DNA of 20,099 bases. Source: an uncultured Acetatifactor sp. Lineage in GTDB: Bacteria > Bacillota > Clostridia > Lachnospirales > Lachnospiraceae. Each line of letters starts with the position of its first letter. The stretch's first letter is position 1. A model generated the notes under the pieces. The model searched no databases, had not been told where the DNA came from, and worked only from the letters and a program-made list of their open reading frames with translations. The stretch covers positions 1 through 20,099 of the forward strand of contig CAKRRD010000049.1 in assembly GCA_934394815.1 (NCBI GenBank). The letters are read 5' to 3'. Both the position numbers and the translations under genes were made by a program. Positions 7,687-14,172 of this stretch are shown here, in pieces.

Positions 7687-7694
7687 CTTAATCC

Positions 7695-8615
7695 CTAGCC
7701 TTTCTCTTCTTTATTGTTATGTACCCACTGGATAATGGTCACAATAAGCAGCATCACAAACAGAATTACGGCAATTGCCGAAGCATAACCCATCTTATAA
7801 TACTTAAATGCTGATGTATAAATATAATAAACCAGTGTGTAGGTAGAACTTCCGGGACCACCGCCTGTCATAACGTTCGTATATCCAAATACTTTAAAGC
7901 TGGATATAATACCTGTAATTGTCAGGAAAAAGGTCGTAGGTTTCAACAGCGGAACCGTTAACTTGAAAAATTTCTGAACAGAATTTGCTCCGTCAATCTC
8001 CGCAGCCTCATACAAATCTCTCGGAAGTCCGGTGATCGCAGCGCTGTACATAAATACACGATATCCAAGACTCGCCCAGATTACGACCAGCATGATCGCA
8101 GGAAGTGCCCATTCATAGCTTGCCAGGAATCGAGGAGGATCCTGCCATCCGAGAATCCTCATCAGTTGCGTAAAAGGTCCGTATTTAGAATACAAGGCCA
8201 TCCACACAACGGAAATTGCCACAATATTACAGATATGCGGCATATACATAGCAACACGTACCACACCTGCTATTTTCTTATGACAAAATTCATCTATCAG
8301 CACCGCCATTATAATTGCCAGGAAAAGTCCGATAGGCACAGTTACGACGGTGAAGATCAATGTATTTTTCAAAGATGCAATGAACCATTCATCCGACCAC
8401 AGATTGATAAAGTTTGTCAGTCCGATAAAATTCCAGTTGCCGAGTCCCTGGGAGAAATTCCAGTCAGTCAGGCTTACATATAAAGAAATTATCAGCGGAA
8501 TCAGACTGAAACATATTACACCTATCAGACTCGGTGCCAAAAAGGAATATGCAACCAGGTTCTGATGCAATATTTTTCGTCTTTCTCCTTTAGTCTTCTT
8601 TTTCTTGCTCTTCAT
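7695..8615 (-). CDS. ABC sugar transporter permease, MalF type (CUT1)
   Basis: A 306-residue permease. A lysine-rich N-terminus (KSKKKKTKGERRK) precedes the first membrane segment at about 22-47, and five more follow. The EAA loop is at 203-226 (EAAEIDGANSVQKFFKLTVP). The segment TNVMTGGGPGSSTYTLVYYI matches the MalF/UgpA signature. GAGGGAT precedes the ATG. It lies 88 bp after the solute-binding protein gene; that gap holds a strong hairpin (8648-8680) which could lower expression of the permeases relative to the binding protein. Confidence 0.93.
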   Translation of the reverse strand: MKSKKKKTKGERRKILHQNLVAYSFLAPSLIGVICFSLIPLIISLYVSLTDWNFSQGLGNWNFIGLTNFINLWSDEWFIASLKNTLIFTVVTVPIGLFLAIIMAVLIDEFCHKKIAGVVRVAMYMPHICNIVAISVVWMALYSKYGPFTQLMRILGWQDPPRFLASYEWALPAIMLVVIWASLGYRVFMYSAAITGLPRDLYEAAEIDGANSVQKFFKLTVPLLKPTTFFLTITGIISSFKVFGYTNVMTGGGPGSSTYTLVYYIYTSAFKYYKMGYASAIAVILFVMLLIVTIIQWVHNNKEEKG

Positions 8616-8647
8616 TTGCTTTATCCCTCTTTTGTTCGTTTCAGAGC

Positions 8648-8680
8648 AGGGACGGTTCGCCTGTGAAAACGACCGTCCCT
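8648..8680. repeat. GGGACGGT palindromic hairpin between binding protein and permease genes
   Basis: AGGGACGGT (8648-8656) and ACCGTCCCT (8672-8680) form a perfect 9-bp stem with a 15-base loop; flanking AGCAG/CTGCT can extend it past a bulge. There is no T-run on the minus strand. Hairpins with a GGGACGGT stem recur in intergenic DNA of many Clostridia and resemble REP-type elements moved by Y1 transposases; that link is from memory and not shown here. In this position it may protect the upstream message or reduce read-through into the permease genes. Confidence 0.7.
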
Positions 8681-8703
8681 TCCCACTGCTGTTCTTACTT
8701 TTA

Positions 8704-10173
8704 TTACTTCTGACTGCTCAATTCAGTCTGAATCAGTTCGTTACCTCTCTTCTCCATGTTCTGAACGGTCTGATCTACCGACTGTTTTCCGTAGCACATA
8801 GCATCAAACTCTTCAAACCAGGCAGAACTGATCTCAGAAGAAGCATGTCCTTTAATAGCTGCAACACCCTGTGTGGTATCGAGGGACAGATAGTTCTCCA
8901 TGGAATCCATATCAATGGAACCCTGTGCCTTCTCTTTCAGCACGCTCAATACTTCGCTCTTATCAACACCATTCCACAGAGGGATTCTTCCGCCCTTTAC
9001 CAGAGGGGACATACCTCCCTTTAAATACCACATTGCAAACTCAAAACTTGCTTCCGGATACTTAGTATTCGCTGAAATACTCAGCAGGTCTCCTGCACCG
9101 GTAGTACCAATCTGCTTACGATAAAATTCGGTGTTGTATTTCTCATCATCGGGAACGGGTGCCGGTACCAATGCAGTTGTGAAATCATGAGGATAATTCT
9201 CCTGATCCATACACAGTCTCATCTGTGCTACACCAAGCATGATAGCGCATTTACCCTGAAGGAACGTATTGGCAACGCTGATATCCTCAGAGAATTCATC
9301 TTCAATGGGAATCGCATAGCCCTTATCCAGCGTCTCTTTTACAAGATTAAGACCAGCACGATATACATCATTATCAAAATTTACTTCGGTGCCTTCCTCA
9401 TTTTTGTAAATCTGATTTGCACCCAGTACACCGTCTAATGCATACAGAATACTCTTACCACTCTGCTTACGTGCCCAGCATACGCCGTATACCTTATCCT
9501 GACCTTCACCATGTGTCAGCTTCTCGGCATCCGCAAGGAATTCGGAATAGGTCCATCCATCATAAGGAATATCCAGGCCTGCTTCCTTAAACATATCTTC
9601 ATTGATTAGAATCCATCTGGAGTTCTCGTATTTGGTAGGGAATCCATATACGGAACCATCGTCGTAATGATACTCTGCCATGTTTGCCACACCCAGTTCA
9701 TCATCCAGGTTGAATCCAATATCATTGAGCATACCGGACATATCCAGTAACAGGTTGGAATCTACACGCTTGTCCATTTTGGTACGTCCGCCATATCCAA
9801 TGAACAGATCGACATCACCGCCACCCATTAAATAGGTCTCCAGCTGAAGGTTACCGTTATCATCATTTACATATCTTACATATTCCACCTGAAGTCCTTT
9901 GTCTTTATACTCCTCATTGAAGTTGGCGCACAGATCATCATATCCATACTCCGGCTGAACGCCACCCCAGAAATGAAGTGTGATCGTCTTTCCGTCTTCC
10001 GTGCCATACCATTCCTTCTCTGCTTCTGTGGTTTTTGCGGCTTCGGTTCCTGCGGCTGCTGTAGTATCTTTCGCTTCTGTAGATGCATTTGTGTCTGTAT
10101 CTGCTTGTCCACATCCTGCCAGACAGGTACCCAACATTGCCATTGTCAATGCAAGCGCAATTTTCCTCTTCAT
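8704..10173 (-). CDS. extracellular sugar-binding lipoprotein (family 1 SBP)
   Basis: A 489-residue lipoprotein. Residues 1-20 are a signal peptide (KRKIALALTMAMLGT) ending in the lipobox LAGC, with C21 the lipidated cysteine. A threonine/alanine/glutamate-rich linker (about 22-52) then holds the domain off the membrane. From about residue 60 the sequence follows bacterial extracellular solute-binding protein family 1 (KTITLHFWGGVQPEYGYDD; GGDVDLFIGYGG; YGFPTKYENSRWILINEDMF). Tryptophan and tyrosine richness is normal for sugar-stacking pockets. GTAGGAGG precedes the ATG. It is the second gene of the operon, 50 bp after FAD oxidoreductase copy 2, and provides substrate recognition for the two permeases. 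The ligand cannot be deduced. Confidence 0.93.
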   Translation of the reverse strand: MKRKIALALTMAMLGTCLAGCGQADTDTNASTEAKDTTAAAGTEAAKTTEAEKEWYGTEDGKTITLHFWGGVQPEYGYDDLCANFNEEYKDKGLQVEYVRYVNDDNGNLQLETYLMGGGDVDLFIGYGGRTKMDKRVDSNLLLDMSGMLNDIGFNLDDELGVANMAEYHYDDGSVYGFPTKYENSRWILINEDMFKEAGLDIPYDGWTYSEFLADAEKLTHGEGQDKVYGVCWARKQSGKSILYALDGVLGANQIYKNEEGTEVNFDNDVYRAGLNLVKETLDKGYAIPIEDEFSEDISVANTFLQGKCAIMLGVAQMRLCMDQENYPHDFTTALVPAPVPDDEKYNTEFYRKQIGTTGAGDLLSISANTKYPEASFEFAMWYLKGGMSPLVKGGRIPLWNGVDKSEVLSVLKEKAQGSIDMDSMENYLSLDTTQGVAAIKGHASSEISSAWFEEFDAMCYGKQSVDQTVQNMEKRGNELIQTELSSQK

Positions 10174-10211
10174 AATTGTAATCCTCCTACATTTTAGTTT
10201 TCTATGGTTAG

Positions 10212-10228
10212 CCTGAGTTTTTCTCAGG
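10212..10228 (-). promoter_or_regulatory. hairpin overlapping the FAD oxidoreductase 2 stop codon
   Basis: CCTGAG (10212-10217) and CTCAGG (10223-10228) form a perfect 6-bp stem with a T5 loop (A5 on the transcript). The stop codon of the FAD gene lies inside the first transcribed arm. No T-run follows. It may stabilise the processed 5' or 3' ends and allow higher levels of the binding-protein message. Confidence 0.45.
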
Positions 10229-12074
10229 AATACACCCTTACTTCATAAATATGTACGTCTTTTTCCCCATTGGTGGTATGAATCGTAATGGTTACTTTAT
10301 CACATTCCGTAGGCTCAAAGGTTACAACGTTCTGTCTCTGGTCATTTTCTGTCACTTTCTGTTCTGCCATCTTCTGTTCTCCCCGCCAGAGTGTCACAGT
10401 GTAATCTTTTACCAATTCGGGAGGTACTCCTATCCTCTGCTGGAGCTGACGTTTCTTCGATAAAGTAATCTTGATCGGATAATTAAAGTTGGAATCAAAC
10501 GTCAGTCTGACCTGGGATACTTTTTTCATCGAGGCAAGCTTTAAGGTTAACGTCTCTCCTTCCGGGCTTATGCCATCGGAGCTCCACATATTTCGAATTC
10601 CGTTTTCATCTCTGGACACTCCGTTGATCACTTTCTCCGGAGCGAACCCTTCTCTGGCAGAGGTTGCACTGATCTGCGCGGTTCTCGCCAGATCTTGCGG
10701 ATCGGTGTTTCGATAACCCGGAATATAACAGTCATCCTTCAGCAGAAGCTGTTGCAATTCCTCCATGTGCTCCGGCATATCTTTCGGCCCGCAGTGATAT
10801 TTGATGCAAAGTGCCGCTGCGGTTCCCGCTGCCTGTCCTCCTATGGCACAGGTTCCCATAACTCTTGTGGATCCCATTGCCATTTTGGTAGCGCTGATAT
10901 TGCGTCCCGCCATCATCATATTGGGAATATTTCTGGAGCAATATGACCGGTACGGAATCGTATAGGCTCCGTCAAAGCTGATAACTCTGGAAGGAAGTTC
11001 ATCAAAATCATATAGACCTCCGGGAGTATGGATATCCATCGCCCAGCCGCCATATGCTACAGCATCCTCGAATACCCTGTTGGATAAGACATCATTTTCA
11101 TTTAATATATAATCTCCTACCAGACGCCTGCTCTCTCTGACACCGGGCAGCATACCGACCCATTCCAGATCATAGTTCTCGGCTCCATGGTCACCACCGT
11201 TTTTCAGATGATCCCATACCCCATAGATACAGGACACCAACTCATCACGGATTTCTTCATACTCATCTATGATATCTTCTGTCTTGCCGGGAAGCTCGAT
11301 CCACCAGTATCCATAGTCCACAGAGGAGGTACTGTAGGAGGTCATACGTAAGTATGCCTTATCCACATCTCCCTTTGTCTTAGCTTCGTGCACGGCAGAG
11401 TGTGTTCTGTATTTGAGTTCCTCTTCCGTAAAATGTCTGGCGATCTTCGGCCGTTTAAAATTCACCGAATGACCTCTGTCCACCGCCTTGAATAACAACG
11501 TATTTCCCATACGATCATTATTGGGCTGTTCCGGCGCATCCGGTTCATTGAATTCTGCTCTTCCCTCGCTGCCGGTACGATATTCCGCTCCTGCATAATA
11601 TCCCAGTGTTGCATTGCCGGTACAGTCAATGAATATGTTCCCTCTGATCTGCCAATGTGTCTCTGTCGTGATCTGGTATGCGTCGATTTCACGGATCTCA
11701 TTGCCTTCCATCCGGCAGTCCTCCATTGCGGTACTCAGATACACTGTCAGCTGCGGCTGACTCTTCACTGCGGTAAATAATACCATATCCCAGATCGAAT
11801 AATTAAAATAATCATTTCTGCTCTTGTTGTCAAGCATGATTTCATGGAGAATTCCGCTCTCTTCAAGCTCCGGTTTCGCAAGATTCTCGGATGCTCCGCA
11901 GATATGCATTCGGATTTCACTGGATGCATTTCCTCCCAGTACATGTCTGTCATGCACCAATGCTGTCCTGGCTCCGTGTCTTGCAGATGCAAGTGCCGCA
12001 CAGATGCCAGCCATTCCACCACCGATTACTACAACATCATATTCAGCTTTTTTAACTTTTCTGTTCTCTGACAT
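10224..12074 (-). CDS. FAD-dependent oxidoreductase (PF12831 type), copy 2
   Basis: A 616-residue paralog of the protein at 4891. FAD motif VVVIGGGMAGICAALASARH (GGGMAG at 18-23), then GGNASSEIRMHICGA and, late in the fold, GRNISATKMAMGSTRVMGT. Long blocks are shared with copy 1, such as IRDELVSCIYGVWDHLKNGG and VRESRRLVGDYILNENDVLS. The last 161 residues (from about 456) are again a beta-sandwich-like module (APEKVINGVSRDENG; VSQVRLTFDSNFNYP; VHIYEVRVYS). The ATG at 12074 has AAGG eight bases upstream; a GTG three codons earlier (12083) is the alternative. It is first in the transporter operon, behind promoter 12109-12137. Reaction and substrate are unknown; retaining two diverged copies suggests two different substrates or steps. 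Confidence 0.88.
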   Translation of the reverse strand: MSENRKVKKAEYDVVVIGGGMAGICAALASARHGARTALVHDRHVLGGNASSEIRMHICGASENLAKPELEESGILHEIMLDNKSRNDYFNYSIWDMVLFTAVKSQPQLTVYLSTAMEDCRMEGNEIREIDAYQITTETHWQIRGNIFIDCTGNATLGYYAGAEYRTGSEGRAEFNEPDAPEQPNNDRMGNTLLFKAVDRGHSVNFKRPKIARHFTEEELKYRTHSAVHEAKTKGDVDKAYLRMTSYSTSSVDYGYWWIELPGKTEDIIDEYEEIRDELVSCIYGVWDHLKNGGDHGAENYDLEWVGMLPGVRESRRLVGDYILNENDVLSNRVFEDAVAYGGWAMDIHTPGGLYDFDELPSRVISFDGAYTIPYRSYCSRNIPNMMMAGRNISATKMAMGSTRVMGTCAIGGQAAGTAAALCIKYHCGPKDMPEHMEELQQLLLKDDCYIPGYRNTDPQDLARTAQISATSAREGFAPEKVINGVSRDENGIRNMWSSDGISPEGETLTLKLASMKKVSQVRLTFDSNFNYPIKITLSKKRQLQQRIGVPPELVKDYTVTLWRGEQKMAEQKVTENDQRQNVVTFEPTECDKVTITIHTTNGEKDVHIYEVRVYS

Positions 12075-12108
12075 TTCGTTCACCTTTTATGTTGTAACTT
12101 ATGTCTAT

Positions 12109-12137
12109 ATAATATGCTTATGTATGTAATATGTCAA
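12109..12137 (-). promoter_or_regulatory. consensus sigma-A promoter of the FAD/transporter operon
   Basis: Minus strand TTGACA (12132-12137), exact 17-bp spacer, TATTAT (12109-12114). The predicted start lies about 30 bases ahead of the FAD oxidoreductase 2 start codon. The -35 box is embedded in the palindrome at 12129-12144. Confidence 0.85.
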
Positions 12138-12144
12138 TACATAT
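12129..12144. promoter_or_regulatory. operator candidate ATATGT-N4-ACATAT (copy A)
   Basis: ATATGT-CAAT-ACATAT covers the -35 box of the promoter at 12109-12137. The surrounding 18 bp (12127-12144) is identical to 14013-14030 at the promoter of the TIM-barrel gene, with the -35 in the same place. Binding there would block RNA polymerase, so a repressor is the simplest reading. Confidence 0.7.
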
Positions 12145-12238
12145 TTTGAAATTTATGTTGCAAATGCCTGTTATATTTAGAACATAATGGGAAAATTGCT
12201 GCTTTTTCTGCATTAAACCCATACAAATATATTTCAAA

Positions 12239-12931
12239 TTATACTTCTTCCAGGTAATGAACACCCTCTATTTGACTCACTTCCGACAATACTTCTGCAT
12301 GATTTTTTCTCTTTTTCAGATCCAGCATCATTGTAAGGACAATATCCGATCCCTTTAAGGTCTTATCTCTCTTTTTCTCCACGGAACTCAGCTCATATCC
12401 ACACTCATTGATATAGTCATAGACTCCCCTTGTCATTGACTTATCAATTTCCATATACAGACCAATGTAACGATTGTACTGCTCCTGCACACGACTGACT
12501 CTGGCAATTCCGAACATTGTGACAATGATCAGTGCAAACATCATCAGACTGACCTCCAGCATTCCGGATCCCAACATAATTCCAAGGGTTGCCGTTGTCC
12601 ACAATCCGGCAGCCGTTGTCAATCCTCTGACCTGGTTTTTCCCGGTAATAATGATGGTTCCCACCCCCAGGAAACCAATACCGCTGACCACCCCGGCGGG
12701 AATACGTCCCATATCTGTCCTTCCGACGCCCAGGGCTGTTCCAAGGTAGATATTGACGACAGCGGAAGCCGCCGCTCCGATACATACCAATGCGAAGGTC
12801 CGCATTCCTGCCGGATGATGCTTCGTCGCTCTCTCCAGTCCGATCACACAACCCAATACAGCCGCAAACAGCAGCCGCAAAGCTATGGCTCCATTCGTAA
12901 ATTCCGCAAAATAATTCGCAAAGTTCTGCAT
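12239..12931 (-). CDS. MgtC/SapB family membrane protein
   Basis: A 230-residue protein. The N-terminal half is a multi-segment membrane domain with the family signature CVIGLERATKHHPAGMRTFA and IPAGVVSGIGFLGVGTIIIT; the C-terminal part (about 150-230) is a soluble ACT-like domain ending GVHYLEEV. MgtC proteins influence magnesium homeostasis and, in pathogens, F-type ATP synthase; in gut Firmicutes the role is not settled. AAGGAG lies upstream of the ATG at 12931; a start six codons earlier is less likely. It interrupts the sugar genes, lying between the TIM-barrel gene and the transporter operon. A hairpin with a T-rich tail (12962-13004) stands just ahead of it, so it is either expressed by read-through or from an unrecognised promoter. 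Confidence 0.92.
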   Translation of the reverse strand: MQNFANYFAEFTNGAIALRLLFAAVLGCVIGLERATKHHPAGMRTFALVCIGAAASAVVNIYLGTALGVGRTDMGRIPAGVVSGIGFLGVGTIIITGKNQVRGLTTAAGLWTTATLGIMLGSGMLEVSLMMFALIIVTMFGIARVSRVQEQYNRYIGLYMEIDKSMTRGVYDYINECGYELSSVEKKRDKTLKGSDIVLTMMLDLKKRKNHAEVLSEVSQIEGVHYLEEV

Positions 12932-12961
12932 ATGTATTTCTCCTTTCATACTTCCATATAA

Positions 12962-13004
12962 GAAAGGCCAGCATAGTCACCTGTCGCGGACTGTACCGGC
13001 CTTC
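12962..13004 (-). terminator. terminator or attenuator between TIM-barrel gene and mgtC-like gene
   Basis: AAGGCC (12964-12969) pairs with GGCCTT (12998-13003), with an inner TAGTC/GACTg pairing; on the minus strand TTTCTTATAT follows. It lies about 57 bp past the TIM-barrel gene and 30 bp before the MgtC-family gene. A second palindrome TGCTGT-TTT-ACAGCA lies just upstream at about 13021-13035. The short distance leaves little room for a separate promoter downstream. Confidence 0.55.
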
Positions 13005-13061
13005 GTTATCCTTTAAAATATCTGCTGTTTTACAGCACTTTCCTTATTACAAATAACATAA

Positions 13062-13934
13062 TTACAGCTTCAGAAGATATTCTCCCAGCGCATAAGAGAA
13101 ATCTACCAGGTACGGCTGTACCTCCTTGGGATACATACTGGTAAGATGGTGTGTTTCAAAAGCAAAACACTCCTGATAATCAATATCCCACAGAGCCTGC
13201 ACTACCTCTTTCCAGGGAATCGTTCCGTTAAACGGTGAGAAATGCTCGTCCTTGATACCGTAATTATCGTTAATATGGGTAGCCTTCAGATGAGATCCCA
13301 CCTGACGGATCATATCGGGAACATTCAGACCCACCATATTTGCATGACCTGTATCAATACATATCTGTACATTAGGATTGTCAATGACATCGATCAGCTC
13401 CAGCAGTTCTTCCGCACAGCTGCCGTAATGAGTAGGCTTTGTCATGTTCTCAATAGCCATTCCCACATGATGATCCGCAAAAATTTCACCCCAATGCTTC
13501 ATGTATTCTCTGTTATATTCAAAAGATTTTCTGTAATCATAGCCGCCACCGTTGCGTCTTACAGTGTAGGGATGAACTACCATCCACTTTACTCCCAATG
13601 CTTCTGCTGCCAGAACACTGCGTCGCATAAGCTCCTCTCCCAGCTCTCCGTCCGAACGGGTCAGATCCGCATTAAATGCATTTCCAATGGTCCAGTAGGC
13701 ATGTGCCTGGATGTATTTCACACCGAGTTCTTCTGCCAGTGCTGCGGTATCCGCAATCCATTTTTCCCAGTTCTCTCCTCTTAAGGGCTGTCCTTCCCTG
13801 CAATGGCTGCAAAGACATGCATCTACATATTTATATCCCGCCTTTGCACAAGCCCTGGTGGACACGTCAATGGGAATCTGATAAGGTCTCTTATCATCGA
13901 AATCCATAATGTTAGTTGATGTTGCGAGTTTCAT
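13062..13934 (-). CDS. sugar phosphate isomerase/epimerase family TIM-barrel protein
   Basis: A 290-residue AP-endonuclease-2/xylose-isomerase-like TIM barrel. Expected metal ligands are visible: E162 (MAIENMT), D194 in CIDTGHANM, H220 in ATHINDN and E260 in FAFETHH. Relatives isomerise or epimerise free sugars, keto-sugars or inosose-type compounds, and some split oxidised glycosides by beta-elimination. GGAGGATAAAAA precedes the ATG at 13934. It has its own promoter at 13995-14023 sharing the operator of the FAD/transporter operon, so it is probably co-regulated with FAD oxidoreductase 2. This points to a shared pathway in which the flavoprotein oxidises a sugar and this enzyme acts on the product; that is inference. 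Confidence 0.88.
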   Translation of the reverse strand: MKLATSTNIMDFDDKRPYQIPIDVSTRACAKAGYKYVDACLCSHCREGQPLRGENWEKWIADTAALAEELGVKYIQAHAYWTIGNAFNADLTRSDGELGEELMRRSVLAAEALGVKWMVVHPYTVRRNGGGYDYRKSFEYNREYMKHWGEIFADHHVGMAIENMTKPTHYGSCAEELLELIDVIDNPNVQICIDTGHANMVGLNVPDMIRQVGSHLKATHINDNYGIKDEHFSPFNGTIPWKEVVQALWDIDYQECFAFETHHLTSMYPKEVQPYLVDFSYALGEYLLKL

Positions 13935-13994
13935 TTTTTATCCTCCATTCTTTTTCTTTTTAAGAATTGCATCTTCCATAATTCTGTAGTTCTC

Positions 13995-14023
13995 ACTATA
14001 TACTTACTTGTATAATATGTCAA
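13995..14023 (-). promoter_or_regulatory. sigma-A promoter of the TIM-barrel gene
   Basis: Minus strand TTGACA (14018-14023), exact 17-bp spacer, TATAGT (13995-14000). The leader before the start codon at 13934 is about 55 bases. The -35 overlaps the palindrome at 14015-14030. Confidence 0.8.
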
Positions 14024-14030
14024 TACATAT
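14015..14030. promoter_or_regulatory. operator candidate ATATGT-N4-ACATAT (copy B)
   Basis: Identical to copy A at 12129-12144 over 18 bp (14013-14030) and placed identically on the -35 box. A weaker relative, ATATGTATTGA, lies at 18471-18481 in the leader of the epimerase operon. Confidence 0.7.
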
Positions 14031-14090
14031 ATGGTATATATTTTATCATTTTAAGCAAAATATACACTATTGTACGTACATAATAAGCGA

Positions 14091-14136
14091 AAAAGACCGG
14101 AATAGCATTCTTTTATGAACTGTACCGGTCTTTCTT
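14091..14136 (-). terminator. Rho-independent terminator of the kinase operon
   Basis: AAAGACCGG (14093-14101) and CCGGTCTTT (14126-14134) form a perfect 9-bp stem; on the minus strand the stem ends in TTTTT. It lies about 40 bp after the kinase stop codon and closes the epimerase-esterase-dehydrogenase-kinase unit, so the TIM-barrel gene needs its own promoter. Confidence 0.85.
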
Positions 14137-14172
14137 ATCATTTTATATAACGACTTTACACAGACAAAATTT

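Noticed and set aside
12444..12980. 178-codon minus-strand open frame across the MgtC-family gene
   Set aside because: It is an out-of-frame shadow of a clear MgtC protein, rich in Arg/Gly/Ser of low-quality composition, without family resemblance.
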